A stretch of DNA of 42,871 bases from Lachnospiraceae bacterium (GTDB taxonomy: Bacteria; Bacillota; Clostridia; Lachnospirales; Lachnospiraceae). This document shows positions 16,219-26,165 of this stretch, piece after piece. The stretch is taken from assembly GCA_017482485.1 (NCBI GenBank), contig JAFUMV010000116.1:1-42871 (forward strand). The letters run 5' to 3'. The position numbers and the translations under genes were made by a program. Position 1 is the first letter of the stretch, and every line of letters begins with the position of its first letter. The notes beneath the pieces are model-generated. The model ran no database searches. It had not been told where the DNA came from and saw only the letters and a program-made list of their open reading frames with translations.

Positions 16219-19146
16219 TTAGTTCAGATATAACTGTTCCAAAGTGATGAATTTGTCCTTCTCTTCCCTGATTTTCTTTTCATTTCCAACAACGCACAGA
16301 AACTCGTCTTCCATAAAGCTGCGCACATGTGCTGCCAGCGCTCTGATATCCTCCGCAGTGGCATCCAGTACCTGATTCCGCTCATTTTGCAGTTCATCCA
16401 GATTCTGATGAGTCATATAAATCCCCAGTGCACGAAGCGCCTTTGCCGCCGGGTTCATAGGAACATCCATCTCACTGATAGTTCCGATCACAGCCTGCGT
16501 CATGGCTCTTTCATCGCCGGTAAAATTCTCCACAAAATTCGCTGCCTTTTCGAAGACATCGATGGTTTTTGCCAGATTGGGATCCCGGTAGGATACAAAA
16601 TAACAGTCGCCGCTCTTTCCGAAATTGCACATACAGCCATAGGCACCGCCCTTGACGCGCACATTATTCCAGAGATAATCATTGTTCATGATTCCTTTTA
16701 AAATCCGAAGTGCACCGGTATAGTTCAGTCCGTTTTTCAAAAAGTTGCCGGCACGGCATACATACTGCACCTGAGAGGCAGAGAGATAACCTTCGTTCTT
16801 TTTCCTGAGCGTGACCTTAAAGGCTTCCCCATTCACAGATTCGATCAACAGTGCATCTTTCAGCTTCTGCGCTGCATTTAAAAATACCCGATACTGTGCT
16901 TCATTTTCTGCTGCAAAATCCAGAAGCAGATTTTCCGGTCTGAAGATTGATTTGGATAAAGTTTCCAGCTTAACAGGCAGCGTATTTTTCTCTTCTTCCC
17001 AGTTTCCGAGAATCTGTTCGACCAGACGATAAAAGTCCATGCCGTTTAACACTTCCTGCAGCGCTGCCGTTTTGGAGCCATAGGACAGCGCTCTTGTTGC
17101 GGCGATGGTATGTCCTGCCGAAATCATGGAAGACTGCATTCTGGATTTCAGCTCGGAAAGTATCTCAAAGAGCCGCTTCAGATCCGAAAACTTTGAGGTT
17201 AACAGCATTTCTCCTGCAAGACGCATTCCGTCTTCCAGATGATCATAGAAGGCTTTTCCCTTGATTTCAAAGGTCAGAGTCTGCTTCGAAACATCCCTCG
17301 CATCCGTGTAAATGTTTGTCACCGGAACAATGCCTCCCGTCAGAAGATCCGTTTCGGTAAACAGCTCCTTATAACTGTAATTTTCGGTATCAACCAGTCC
17401 CATAACCGTCTTTAACACGCCCAGATAAGGGAACAGCTCCGCCGGTACCTTCCGACAGTCAAACAGAAGTCTGAAATAACCGATTCCATTGGTGGGAAGT
17501 TCATGGTAAAGCACCGTTGTTTCGTCCAACGCTCTTTCCTCCATGGTCACCGGTTCGATTCCCCTGCGGATGTCTTCTCTGGAAAGCAGCGGGATCTTCG
17601 CCAGATCCTCCGGTCTGTCTTCTTCTTCCGCAAATGCGGTAAGCGCTTTTGTCTGATCCATAATCTCTTTGATCTGTTCAGCGTTTAACGACCCTTTGTA
17701 TTCTGCCAGTTTTTCAGCCAGCGCTTCCTCTTTTTCTTCATTCAGACCTCTGACCGGAGCCAGAACCAGCACGCTCTTATGGGAATTGTGCCACAGCTTT
17801 TCTTCTAACAGTTTTTCAAAATAACCGCTGTCAAGCTTCTTTCTCAGCGCCTGATAAGTTGCTCCCGCTTCGATATGAATAAAGGGTGCTTTTTCGTCAT
17901 ACAGCCAGCTGTCCATCACCTGCAGTCCGTACATCAATCCGGCCGGATAGGAGCCAAAATCCGCTTCCCTATACTTAAATTCATAGTAATTCAAGCCGGC
18001 CAGCAGCGCCTTTTGATCCAGTCCTTCTCTGCACAGTTTCTCCATGGTGCTGTCGATGATCTTCAGAAATTCTTCCTTCTGTGCTTCATCCGCATTTTTG
18101 GCCACGATGGAAAAATAGGGCTGTCTAACACCATTATCATAAAAACTGTAAACGTCCTGTCCGATCCCTGCATCCAGAAGAGCCTGTTTTAAAGGCGCTC
18201 CCTGTGCGGAACAGAGCGCATAGTCCAGAATCTGAAAAGCCAGATACTGCTCCCTGTCCAACACATCTCCAGCCACAATGTTACAGGTCAGATAGGTATT
18301 CTGATTCAACGGTTCGCTTTCAGTAATGCCGTATTCCTTCCGGCATTCCACAGGCTCCCCAAAAGCCTTTTGTACGCCGATTTCGGAATCCACCTCAATC
18401 TGTTCAAAATTGGAAAGGTACTTTTCATCCAGCCACTGTAAACGCTCTTCCATATCCATATTGCCATACAGATAAATATAGCTGTTGGACGGATGATAAT
18501 ATTTTCTGTGAAAATCCAGGAATTCCTCATAGGTCAGTTCCGGAATGAAATCGGGATCCCCGCCGGATTCGTTGGCATATGCAGTATTCGGAAACAGGGA
18601 ATTGACAATTTCCCGCTCCAGCACATCGTCCGGGGAGGAGAAGGCTCCTTTCATCTCATTATATACGACGCCGTTTATGGTCAGTTCGTCGCTTTCATTC
18701 TGCAATTCATAGTGCCATCCCTCCTGATAAAAAATCCGGGGTTCTTTATATATATTCGGATAAAATACCGCATCCAGATAAACATGCATCAGATTTGCAA
18801 AATCCTTGTCGTTGCAGCTGGCAACAGGATAAAGCGTCTTATCCGGATAGGTCATCGCATTCAAAAAAGTATTTAAAGAACCCTTCACCAGTTCGATAAA
18901 AGGATCCTTCACCGGGAAATCCCTGGATCCCTCCAGCACGGAATGTTCCAGAATATGGGCAACACCGGTGCTGTTTGCAGGCGGAGTCCGAAAACCGATG
19001 GAAAACACTTTATTTTCATCTTCATTTTCCAAAAGCGCAAGTCTTGCGCCGCTCTTTTTATGGCGTAACAGCCAACCTGTGGAACGCAGATCGGCAATCT
19101 CCTGTTTCGTTATCACTTCATATGCTGTTAACTGTTCTGTATTCAT
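16219..19146 (-). CDS. M16C family zinc metallopeptidase (presequence-protease/insulinase type)
   Basis: Large single-chain M16 peptidase of about 975 residues, the length of PreP-type enzymes that degrade peptides inside a closed two-bowl chamber. The inverted zinc motif HxxEH is seen as HILEH at residues 64-68, within GVAHILEHSVLEGS. The distal Glu is probably in VVYNEMKGAFSSP. The C-terminal half keeps the R/Y-type substrate-binding block VRVKGGAYGC. No signal peptide, so cytoplasmic. The ATG at 19146 has AGAGGG 7 bases upstream; an in-frame extension to 19170 lacks support. Gaps to neighbours are 28 bp upstream and 61 bp downstream, so it is part of the co-directional block. Confidence 0.94.
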   Translation of the reverse strand: MNTEQLTAYEVITKQEIADLRSTGWLLRHKKSGARLALLENEDENKVFSIGFRTPPANSTGVAHILEHSVLEGSRDFPVKDPFIELVKGSLNTFLNAMTYPDKTLYPVASCNDKDFANLMHVYLDAVFYPNIYKEPRIFYQEGWHYELQNESDELTINGVVYNEMKGAFSSPDDVLEREIVNSLFPNTAYANESGGDPDFIPELTYEEFLDFHRKYYHPSNSYIYLYGNMDMEERLQWLDEKYLSNFEQIEVDSEIGVQKAFGEPVECRKEYGITESEPLNQNTYLTCNIVAGDVLDREQYLAFQILDYALCSAQGAPLKQALLDAGIGQDVYSFYDNGVRQPYFSIVAKNADEAQKEEFLKIIDSTMEKLCREGLDQKALLAGLNYYEFKYREADFGSYPAGLMYGLQVMDSWLYDEKAPFIHIEAGATYQALRKKLDSGYFEKLLEEKLWHNSHKSVLVLAPVRGLNEEKEEALAEKLAEYKGSLNAEQIKEIMDQTKALTAFAEEEDRPEDLAKIPLLSREDIRRGIEPVTMEERALDETTVLYHELPTNGIGYFRLLFDCRKVPAELFPYLGVLKTVMGLVDTENYSYKELFTETDLLTGGIVPVTNIYTDARDVSKQTLTFEIKGKAFYDHLEDGMRLAGEMLLTSKFSDLKRLFEILSELKSRMQSSMISAGHTIAATRALSYGSKTAALQEVLNGMDFYRLVEQILGNWEEEKNTLPVKLETLSKSIFRPENLLLDFAAENEAQYRVFLNAAQKLKDALLIESVNGEAFKVTLRKKNEGYLSASQVQYVCRAGNFLKNGLNYTGALRILKGIMNNDYLWNNVRVKGGAYGCMCNFGKSGDCYFVSYRDPNLAKTIDVFEKAANFVENFTGDERAMTQAVIGTISEMDVPMNPAAKALRALGIYMTHQNLDELQNERNQVLDATAEDIRALAAHVRSFMEDEFLCVVGNEKKIREEKDKFITLEQLYLN

Positions 19147-19174
19147 ATTTTCCCTCTTTGCTGCAGGCACACTT

Positions 19175-19588
19175 TTAGACCGCGAATGACATCAGCTGAA
19201 GTTTTGACAGCTGAAGTTCTTCTACAATAATTGTATCCATCCTGTCATGCAGCTCTTTGCTTTTTACAATTTCTTCAATGCTATAGGTCCGGCTTTCATA
19301 GTGTCCGGTTCTATTCCTCTTCCCATCGGCCGGAACCCAGACATTCATTTTAAACTTCGCTTTCAGCTCTCTGTAGGTCTGATAGGCAAAATCCTCTTCT
19401 GTCAGGAAAAAAATATGATTTTCCATGGTAGTATCGGGATCCACCGCTTTCATGATATAGTGTGCGATGATCGCTTTCCATTTAAAAGGCATGTATTCAT
19501 TTACCATCATTTCCCCGTATGTCCATCGGGCACCAATATAAAATCGGTTAAAATCCTGAACCACATATTTAAAATCATTACTGGCCAT
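19175..19588 (-). CDS. Small conserved protein of unknown function (DUF6145-like)
   Basis: About 137 residues starting MASNDFKYVVQDFNRFYIG. It has many aromatic residues (W, Y, F) and a central block KWKAIIAHYIMKAVDP. No signal peptide, membrane helix or catalytic motif is recognisable. The name DUF6145 is from memory and unverified. The ATG at 19588 has GGAG 6 bases upstream, just after a 12-bp palindrome GGGCGATCGCCC. Position between a sigma-70-like gene and the M16 peptidase gene suggests it belongs to this lineage-specific cluster. Confidence 0.65.
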   Translation of the reverse strand: MASNDFKYVVQDFNRFYIGARWTYGEMMVNEYMPFKWKAIIAHYIMKAVDPDTTMENHIFFLTEEDFAYQTYRELKAKFKMNVWVPADGKRNRTGHYESRTYSIEEIVKSKELHDRMDTIIVEELQLSKLQLMSFAV

Positions 19589-19648
19589 TATACGCTCCAT
19601 TCCAGGGCGATCGCCCGCCCAATCAGCTTCTCTGTATGTAAGAGCAGC

Positions 19649-20395
19649 TTATTGCTTTGTATCCAGATATTCAATATTGTCACCGGTATATCGAACTGCC
19701 TCCCGAATCTGCTCCGTGCTCATGCCGGTTTCTTCTGAAAGCTCTGCCACCGTTACCTTGCGCCCCAGTTCTTTTGCCATTTCCTCCGCCTTTTCAAGCA
19801 CATCGTTTGCTTTGACAGCCATGGCATCTCCGGCCTTTTTCTGATCCGCATTTTCCGTGATGTAAGTTTCCATCGCTTCCATAATCATGCTGGCGATGCT
19901 TCCTTCTGCCTGTTTTGCATTTTCAGCGCAGTCCAGCATTTCCACTGCCATCATCAACGACACGTTGCCCTCACCGATCAGATCCTCCAGATAAGCGCCC
20001 TGTCCCGCATACAGCTTTGCGATTTCCACCACCTGAGGCAGGAAAATTTCAATCAGGCGCTGTTTTGCATTCAGATCGCCGGCCATGGCGGAAAGCGTAA
20101 TTGCTTCCTTTTCGCCTGCTGACACTTCGGGCAGATTTTTAAGCTCCTCCAGATAGGAATCCAGATAATCCACCTCTTCTTCCGACAGATAATCAAAAGG
20201 ATCCACCGGTTCGCCGATGCCGATCTTTTTTGTTTTCAGGTAGTCATAAACAAGATTCAGCTGTTCTTCTCCCAGCTGCATGCCGGCAGTTTCCAATGCC
20301 TCCTGAACCTGGGCAGCGCTCACCACATTGCCCTGTTCTTTTGCCAATGCACAGATCTTCTCCAGCGTCTGTGCAAATATCATTTCTTCCCTCAT
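19649..20395 (-). CDS. Sigma-70-like protein lacking region 4
   Basis: About 248 acidic residues. The N-terminus (FAQTLEKICALAKEQGNVVSAAQVQEAL) resembles sigma region 1.1. The middle (AGEKEAITLSAMAGDLNAKQRLIEIFLPQVVEIAKLYAGQGAYLEDLIGEGNVSLMMAVE in position) resembles regions 1.2 to 2.1-2.2, which contact RNA polymerase. The tail (AKELGRKVTVAELSEETGMSTEQIREAVRYTGD) resembles region 3. The aromatic, basic -10-reading part of region 2 is not evident and there is no region 4 helix-turn-helix. So it may bind polymerase without recognising a normal promoter. Start chosen at ATG 20395; an ATG at 20383 with GAGGG 5 bases upstream is equally possible. Confidence 0.75.
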   Translation of the reverse strand: MREEMIFAQTLEKICALAKEQGNVVSAAQVQEALETAGMQLGEEQLNLVYDYLKTKKIGIGEPVDPFDYLSEEEVDYLDSYLEELKNLPEVSAGEKEAITLSAMAGDLNAKQRLIEIFLPQVVEIAKLYAGQGAYLEDLIGEGNVSLMMAVEMLDCAENAKQAEGSIASMIMEAMETYITENADQKKAGDAMAVKANDVLEKAEEMAKELGRKVTVAELSEETGMSTEQIREAVRYTGDNIEYLDTKQ

Positions 20396-20454
20396 AAACG
20401 ATTCATCCTCTTTCCCCAAAAAGACTTTTTTCAGGATATTCCTGTCTGATCATC

Positions 20455-21339
20455 CTATTTTACATGCTCATGGGTAAACAGATGATACTGACAATATTCA
20501 TAATTTCCGTTGCATTTGGAGCAGAAACGGAATTCCAGATCATCTCCATCCAGTTCTGTCCTTCCGCAGATCGCGCACTTGTGTTTTGTTACACCTCTGG
20601 TCTGATTTTCAGCCCTGCGCATCTTCTGCTTAAAGTCACGGCGCATCTTCACCTGACCGGAATTCAAATGCATATTTCCCTTGGACTGAATAAAGAAAAT
20701 CAGGAAGTTCAGCAACGAGAACACCACTACAATCACAGTGGAAAAGCCACCCTGTATACATTCCAGCAAAAGCATTACGCCATATACGATTCCCAGCCAT
20801 TTTACCTTAATCGGGAACACAAACATCAAAAGCACCTGTACATCCGGTATGCTCGCCGCGCAGGCAAGGAAAATAGCCATGTTAATATAATAGGTAGAAA
20901 ACTGCCCGAAATCGATCAGGGACTGATTGGCCACGATATAATATCCCGGAATCTGTGTGTATTGTACGCCGCGGACTGCACAGTATGCGCACAGCACAAA
21001 AGCGCCCAGAATCATAAACAGAATTCCCGAAAAAATATAAACGTTATATTTCCAGGTTCCCCAGATTCTCTCCAGCAGATTTCCCAGCGAATAATACAGA
21101 TAAGACATGATCAGCATGAAGAAAATATTGGAACTCTCCGGCGGGATCAAAATCCAGGTCACCAGCCTCCAGACCTGCCCTTTCAGTACGAGAAACGGAT
21201 CCATAACAAGATAATAATAAATAGTGTCAGAAAAGATCTGCAAAACATATCCGATGGCATAACAGATAATCAGATACATCGTCAGATTCGGAATCGCATA
21301 TTTTTGCAGCTTCCATTTCAGATTGTTGCGTTTATTCAT
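20455..21339 (-). CDS. Rhomboid-like membrane protein with C-terminal zinc-ribbon-like tail
   Basis: About 294 residues. Six hydrophobic segments lie between residues about 18 and 220, with the rhomboid-like block VLKGQVWRLVTWILIPP and a following ERIWGTWKY. The catalytic GxSG Ser and the late His of active rhomboids are not visible, so it is probably a non-proteolytic (pseudo)rhomboid. The cytoplasmic tail has CAICG, then CSKC, then EYCQYHLFTHEH, a pattern able to bind zinc. The ATG at 21339 is chosen over an upstream extension because of fit to the hydrophobic core; its ribosome binding site is weak. It is first in the block that continues with the sigma-like protein, and has a consensus promoter 74 bp upstream. 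Confidence 0.78.
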   Translation of the reverse strand: MNKRNNLKWKLQKYAIPNLTMYLIICYAIGYVLQIFSDTIYYYLVMDPFLVLKGQVWRLVTWILIPPESSNIFFMLIMSYLYYSLGNLLERIWGTWKYNVYIFSGILFMILGAFVLCAYCAVRGVQYTQIPGYYIVANQSLIDFGQFSTYYINMAIFLACAASIPDVQVLLMFVFPIKVKWLGIVYGVMLLLECIQGGFSTVIVVVFSLLNFLIFFIQSKGNMHLNSGQVKMRRDFKQKMRRAENQTRGVTKHKCAICGRTELDGDDLEFRFCSKCNGNYEYCQYHLFTHEHVK

Positions 21340-21412
21340 CTCTAATCGCTTTCCTTCCAGAATAAATATTATTACGGCGGCCTTCTCAACGCTCTCAGCT
21401 GCCAATTAACTC

Positions 21413-21441
21413 ATTTTACCATCCACTCCCAAAAAAGGCAA
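21413..21441 (-). promoter_or_regulatory. SigA-type promoter of the rhomboid-like gene block
   Basis: Minus strand: TTGCCT (21436-21441), 17-base spacer, TAAAAT (21413-21418). The remaining divergent intergenic DNA (21442-21605) shows only AT-rich sequence and a small hairpin near 21521-21535; nothing else is supported there. Confidence 0.7.
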
Positions 21442-21605
21442 CGCTGACCCATTTTATTTTATTTATGTTTAAGATTTATTTGTTACCCGCACGTTTTGGT
21501 GCCGCTATCCCTCTGTTTTTATGCGCCGAAGGCGTAAAAACACCTTCCGTACACATCACCAGCGAGCCGTTACAATTTTTTAACATTTTTTTAGCGGTGC
21601 TTTCG

Positions 21606-21634
21606 TTGCATGTGGAAATTTGCTGTCGTATAAT
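21606..21634 (+). promoter_or_regulatory. SigA-type promoter of the activase-type gene
   Basis: TTGCAT (21606-21611), 17-base spacer, perfect TATAAT (21629-21634), about 80 bp before the ATG. Confidence 0.78.
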
Positions 21635-21715
21635 GTTAAAATTGTAAATATGCCTTTTTATGTACGATAAGAAAGTGTGATTATTTTGAATTTTTCAACA
21701 ACAAAGGAGAACTTT

Positions 21716-24700
21716 ATGAAACAGGAGCACAATTATGCGCTTGGAATCGATATCGGTTCCACCACTGTGAAAATTGCGATCATCAACGAATCTCATGATA
21801 TTCTCTTTTCCGATTACAGAAGACATTTTGCCAATATCCGTGAGACTCTTTCCGGCCTTTTGACCGATGCATATGAAAAGCTGGGCAACATCACCCTGCA
21901 TCCCATGATCACCGGTTCCGGCGGTCTGACACTGGCCAATCATCTGAAGGTTCCTTTTGTGCAGGAAGTTATCGCGGTTTCCACCGCCCTGCAGGAACTT
22001 GCGCCCAAAACCGATGTTGCAATTGAGCTTGGCGGTGAGGATGCGAAAATCATCTATTTTGAGAACGGCAATGTAGAACAGCGTATGAACGGTATCTGTG
22101 CCGGCGGCACCGGTTCTTTCATCGACCAGATGGCATCTCTGCTGCAGACGGATGCGGCCGGTTTAAATGAGTATGCCAAAGATTATCATTCTTTATACAC
22201 CATCGCTGCCCGCTGCGGCGTTTTTGCAAAATCCGATATTCAGCCCCTGATCAATGACGGTGCGACCAAGGAAGACCTTTCTGCTTCCATCTTTCAGGCG
22301 GTTGTCAACCAGACCATCAGCGGTCTTGCCTGCGGCAAACCTATCCGCGGTCACGTGGCCTTTCTGGGCGGTCCGCTGCACTTTCTCTCCGAGTTAAAGA
22401 CAGCATTTATCCGTACCTTAAAGTTGGATGAGGAACATATCATCGATACCGATAATTCTCATCTGTTTGCGGCAATCGGATCTGCGCTAAACGCAAAGGA
22501 AGAAGTTTCTTATACCATGAAGGAAATGGTGAAAAAGCTTTCCTCCAACATCAAAATGGAATTTGAAGTGGAACGTATGGATCCGCTCTTTTCCTCTGAA
22601 AAAGAATACGAAAAATTTAAGAAGCGTCATGACAGCCATTGTGTCAGAACCGCTTCCCTGAAAAAATATTCCGGCAACTGTTATCTTGGTATCGATGCCG
22701 GTTCAACCACCACTAAGGTGGCCCTCGTTGGAGAAGACGGTTCCCTTTTGTATTCTTTTTACTCCAACAATAACGGAAGTCCGTTAAAAACCGCCATAAG
22801 CGCGATTCAGGATATTTACAAAAAGCTGCCCGACAGTGCAAGGATTGTGCGTTCCTGTTCCACCGGCTACGGTGAAGCTTTGATGAAAGCCGCATTTCTT
22901 CTGGATGACGGTGAGGTGGAAACGGTGGCGCACTATTATGCCGCTGCATTTTTCAACCCCAATGTGGACTGCATTTTAGACATCGGCGGCCAGGATATGA
23001 AATGCATCAAAATTAAAAATCAGACGGTTGACAGCGTACAGTTGAATGAAGCCTGCTCCTCCGGCTGCGGTTCCTTCATCGAAACCTTTGCCAAATCCTT
23101 AAATTACAGTGTACAGGACTTTGCGCAGGCTGCTCTTTTTGCCGAACATCCCATCGATCTGGGTACCCGCTGCACCGTTGTCATGAATTCCAAGGTAAAG
23201 CAGGACCAGAAGGAAGGCGCCACCGTAGCGGATATTTCCGCCGGTCTTTCCTATTCCGTTATCAAAAATGCTCTGTTTAAGTTAATCAAAGTTTCTGATG
23301 CATCCGAACTCGGAAAAGAAATTGTTGTTCAGGGCGGAACTTTTTATAACGATGCAGTTTTAAGAAGTTTCGAAAAAATAGCGAACTGCAACGCCATCCG
23401 TCCCGATATTGCCGGTATCATGGGTGCTTTCGGCGCCGCACTGATTGCCAGAGAGCGTTATACGCCGGATTATCAGACCGCGATGCTTTCCATCGAAAAA
23501 ATCAATGCGCTGGAATTTGAAACCTCCATGGCAAAATGTAAAGGCTGTACCAACAGCTGCCGCCTGACCATCAACCGTTTTTCCGGCGGCCGTCAGTACA
23601 TATCCGGAAACCGCTGTGAAAGAGGACTTGGCAAAGCCAAAAATCCCAGTCAGGTTCCCAACCTTTTCAACTACAAATTAAAGCGGCTCTTCTCCTATGA
23701 ACCGCTCACTCCCGATAAAGCGACCAGGGGCCGTGTGGGCATTCCCAGAGTCCTGAACATGTACGAAAACTATCCGTTCTGGTTTACGTTCTTTACAGAA
23801 CTTGGCTATGAAGTGGTGCTCTCTCCTGCTTCCAACCGTAAAATTTACGAGCTGGGCATCGAGTCCATCCCCAGTGAATCTGAATGTTATCCGGCAAAAC
23901 TGGCTCATGGTCATGTTTCCTGGCTGATCAGACAGGGCGTAGATTTTGTGTTCTATCCTGCCCTCTTTTATGAAAGAAACGAAACACCGGATGCGAACAA
24001 TCATTATAACTGTCCCATTGTCACTTCCTATTCCGAAAATATCAAGAATAATATGGAGGAAATCGGACGGGGCGAAGTTGTATTCCGCAATCCTTTCATG
24101 TCCTTTGCCTCTTTAGAAGTTGCAACACAGGCTCTGAAAAAGGAATTCAGTGAAATACCTGCCAATGAAATTGAAAATGCAGCACTGGCAGGCTGGGCTG
24201 AAATGCAGGCTGCCCGGGATGATATGAAGAAAAAGGGCGAAGAAGTCCTTTCCTGGATGGAAACGAATCATAAGCGCGGTATTGTTTTAGCCGGCCGCCC
24301 CTACCATGTGGATCAGGAAATTAACCACGGTATTCCGGAGCTTATTACTTCCTACGGAATCGCCGTTCTGACAGAAGACAGCGTTTCTCATCTTGGAAAA
24401 CCGGATCGTCCGCTGATTGTTTCCGATCAGTGGATGTACCACTCCAGACTTTATGCCGCCGCTTCTTTTGTCCGCACCAGAGAGGATCTGGATCTGATTC
24501 AGTTAAACTCTTTTGGCTGCGGTCTGGATGCCGTTACCACCGACCAGGTAAACGATATTCTTTCTGGCTCCGGCAAAATTTATACCTGTTTGAAAATTGA
24601 TGAGGTGAATAATCTGGGCGCTGCCAGAATCCGTATCCGTTCTCTGCTTTCCGCTATTCGAGTTCGAGAAAAAAAGCAAAAGCAGCGCACCATCGTACCG

Positions 24701-25966
24701 ACATCCATACATAAAGTGCAGTTTACAGAAGAGATGCGTAAAGATTACACCATTCTCTGTCCTCAGATGTCTCCGATTCATTTCGAGCTTCTGGAACCTG
24801 CCTTCAATGCCTGCGGCTATCACTTTGAAGTGCTGCCCAACGATAACCGTCAGGCGATCGACACGGGACTGAAATATGTGAATAATGATGCCTGCTATCC
24901 TTCTTTGCTGGTGGTAGGACAGATCATGGACGCACTGCTTTCCGGCAAATACGATCTGCATAAGACCGCAGTCATCATGACCCAGACCGGCGGCGGCTGC
25001 CGTGCCACCAACTACATCGGTTTCATCCGTCGTGCGCTGGAAAAGGCCGGCATGGAATACATTCCGGTCATTTCCCTGAATATGTCAGGACTGGAAAGCA
25101 ACCCCGGATTTAAGCTCTCTGCCGACATGCTGGTGCGTGCCGCTTTCGGCGCAATCTTCGGTGATATTTTCATGCGCTGCGTATACCGCATGCGCCCTTA
25201 TGAAAAAGTGCCCGGATCTGTCAATGAGCTGCACCGCAAGTGGGCTGAAAAATGCAAGGCCTTTGTATCCACGAAAAAACTGCCCAATTACTTCACCTTC
25301 CGGAAAATGTGCCGGCAGATTGTTGAAGACTTTGACCGCATCGAAATCACGGATGAGAAGAAACCCCGTGTAGGCATCGTAGGTGAAATTCTTGTGAAAT
25401 TTGCACCTGCTGCAAACAATCATCTGGTGGACCTGCTGGAATCCGAAGGCGCCGAAGCTGTAGTTCCGGATCTTGTGGACTTCATGCTTTACTGCTTCTA
25501 CAATCAGATTTACAAGGCAGATCAGCTTGGCACGAGCAAAAAGACCGCATTTATTTCAAACCTGGGCATCCAGGCCCTTGAAATGGTTCGCTCCTCCGCC
25601 CGCCAAGCCTTTGAAAAGAGCAAACACTTCGATCCGCCTGCTCATATCAAAGATCTTGTGGCTTATGCAGAGCCCATTGTATCCATCGGCAATCAGACCG
25701 GTGAAGGCTGGTTTTTGACCGGTGAAATGGTGGAGCTGATTCACTCCGGTGCAACCAACATTGTCTGCACACAGCCCTTTGGCTGTCTGCCAAACCATGT
25801 GGTCGGTAAAGGCGTTATCAAAGAGCTTCGTCATCGCTATCCCGAATCCAATATTGTCGCCATTGACTACGATCCCGGTGCCAGCGAAGTAAACCAGTTA
25901 AACCGCATTAAGCTGATGCTTTCCACTGCGCATAAGAACCTTAACAAAACCACAAAATTGTCGTAA
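21716..25966 (+). CDS. Giant 2-hydroxyacyl-CoA dehydratase activase-type protein
   Basis: 1416 residues. It fuses two BadF/HgdC-type ASKHA ATPase domains: [10 protein letters not shown] near residue 10 with [12 protein letters not shown], and [10 protein letters not shown] near 325 with [13 protein letters not shown]. Each pair of Cys-containing motifs fits the subunit-bridging [4Fe-4S] site of the activator. A Cys cluster follows (KCKGCTNSC, then NRCERG, near 607-640). Two further domains related to the dehydratase-like DUF2229/COG3581 families fill residues about 660-1416, including [12 protein letters not shown] near 1092. Known activators use ATP to drive low-potential electron transfer into a dehydratase; here both parts seem to be in one chain. 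The ATG at 21716 follows AAAGGAG. It is a single-gene unit with its own promoter and terminator, and no separate dehydratase or CoA-transferase gene is nearby. Substrate unknown. Confidence 0.9.
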   Translation: MKQEHNYALGIDIGSTTVKIAIINESHDILFSDYRRHFANIRETLSGLLTDAYEKLGNITLHPMITGSGGLTLANHLKVPFVQEVIAVSTALQELAPKTDVAIELGGEDAKIIYFENGNVEQRMNGICAGGTGSFIDQMASLLQTDAAGLNEYAKDYHSLYTIAARCGVFAKSDIQPLINDGATKEDLSASIFQAVVNQTISGLACGKPIRGHVAFLGGPLHFLSELKTAFIRTLKLDEEHIIDTDNSHLFAAIGSALNAKEEVSYTMKEMVKKLSSNIKMEFEVERMDPLFSSEKEYEKFKKRHDSHCVRTASLKKYSGNCYLGIDAGSTTTKVALVGEDGSLLYSFYSNNNGSPLKTAISAIQDIYKKLPDSARIVRSCSTGYGEALMKAAFLLDDGEVETVAHYYAAAFFNPNVDCILDIGGQDMKCIKIKNQTVDSVQLNEACSSGCGSFIETFAKSLNYSVQDFAQAALFAEHPIDLGTRCTVVMNSKVKQDQKEGATVADISAGLSYSVIKNALFKLIKVSDASELGKEIVVQGGTFYNDAVLRSFEKIANCNAIRPDIAGIMGAFGAALIARERYTPDYQTAMLSIEKINALEFETSMAKCKGCTNSCRLTINRFSGGRQYISGNRCERGLGKAKNPSQVPNLFNYKLKRLFSYEPLTPDKATRGRVGIPRVLNMYENYPFWFTFFTELGYEVVLSPASNRKIYELGIESIPSESECYPAKLAHGHVSWLIRQGVDFVFYPALFYERNETPDANNHYNCPIVTSYSENIKNNMEEIGRGEVVFRNPFMSFASLEVATQALKKEFSEIPANEIENAALAGWAEMQAARDDMKKKGEEVLSWMETNHKRGIVLAGRPYHVDQEINHGIPELITSYGIAVLTEDSVSHLGKPDRPLIVSDQWMYHSRLYAAASFVRTREDLDLIQLNSFGCGLDAVTTDQVNDILSGSGKIYTCLKIDEVNNLGAARIRIRSLLSAIRVREKKQKQRTIVPTSIHKVQFTEEMRKDYTILCPQMSPIHFELLEPAFNACGYHFEVLPNDNRQAIDTGLKYVNNDACYPSLLVVGQIMDALLSGKYDLHKTAVIMTQTGGGCRATNYIGFIRRALEKAGMEYIPVISLNMSGLESNPGFKLSADMLVRAAFGAIFGDIFMRCVYRMRPYEKVPGSVNELHRKWAEKCKAFVSTKKLPNYFTFRKMCRQIVEDFDRIEITDEKKPRVGIVGEILVKFAPAANNHLVDLLESEGAEAVVPDLVDFMLYCFYNQIYKADQLGTSKKTAFISNLGIQALEMVRSSARQAFEKSKHFDPPAHIKDLVAYAEPIVSIGNQTGEGWFLTGEMVELIHSGATNIVCTQPFGCLPNHVVGKGVIKELRHRYPESNIVAIDYDPGASEVNQLNRIKLMLSTAHKNLNKTTKLS

Positions 25967-25982
25967 TATTCATGCAAAAAAA

Positions 25983-26026
25983 GCAGGAAGATAAGTCATA
26001 GAAATGACATATTTTCCTGTTTTTTC
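25983..26026 (+). terminator. Intrinsic terminator of the activase-type gene
   Basis: Arms 25983-25999 and 26004-26020 pair over about 15 of 17 positions around an AGAA loop, followed by a run of T (26021-26025), 17 bp after the stop codon. Confidence 0.85.
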
Positions 26027-26078
26027 ATTATTTCTAACATTATGTTGGCTTTTTGAATATATATGTGGTAAAGTTAGC

Positions 26079-26131
26079 GTAGCTGTGATAGCTACAAACA
26101 GACACAGACTTATGAGAGAAACGCTTCTCTC
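26079..26131 (+). promoter_or_regulatory. Two hairpins in the leader of the VanW gene
   Basis: GTAGCT/AGCTAC (26079-26095, 5-base loop) and GAGAGAA/TTCTCTC (26114-26131, 4-base loop) lie between the upstream terminator and the VanW ribosome binding site. Neither has a T-run. They could be operators or RNA structures; no known riboswitch class was recognised. A clear promoter was not found, only AT-rich sequence near 26052-26065. Confidence 0.35.
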
Positions 26132-26165
26132 AAAATATACCCAAATTTTAAAGGGGGATTATCTT

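Noticed and set aside
15162-16247. 361-codon open frame on the plus strand
   Set aside because: It lies opposite the DUF4349-type lipoprotein gene, which has a signal peptide and strong ribosome binding site; the antisense product is His/Cys-rich and shows no family.
20464-21345. 293-codon open frame on the plus strand
   Set aside because: Antisense of the rhomboid-like gene; no promoter or ribosome binding site, and no domain in the product.
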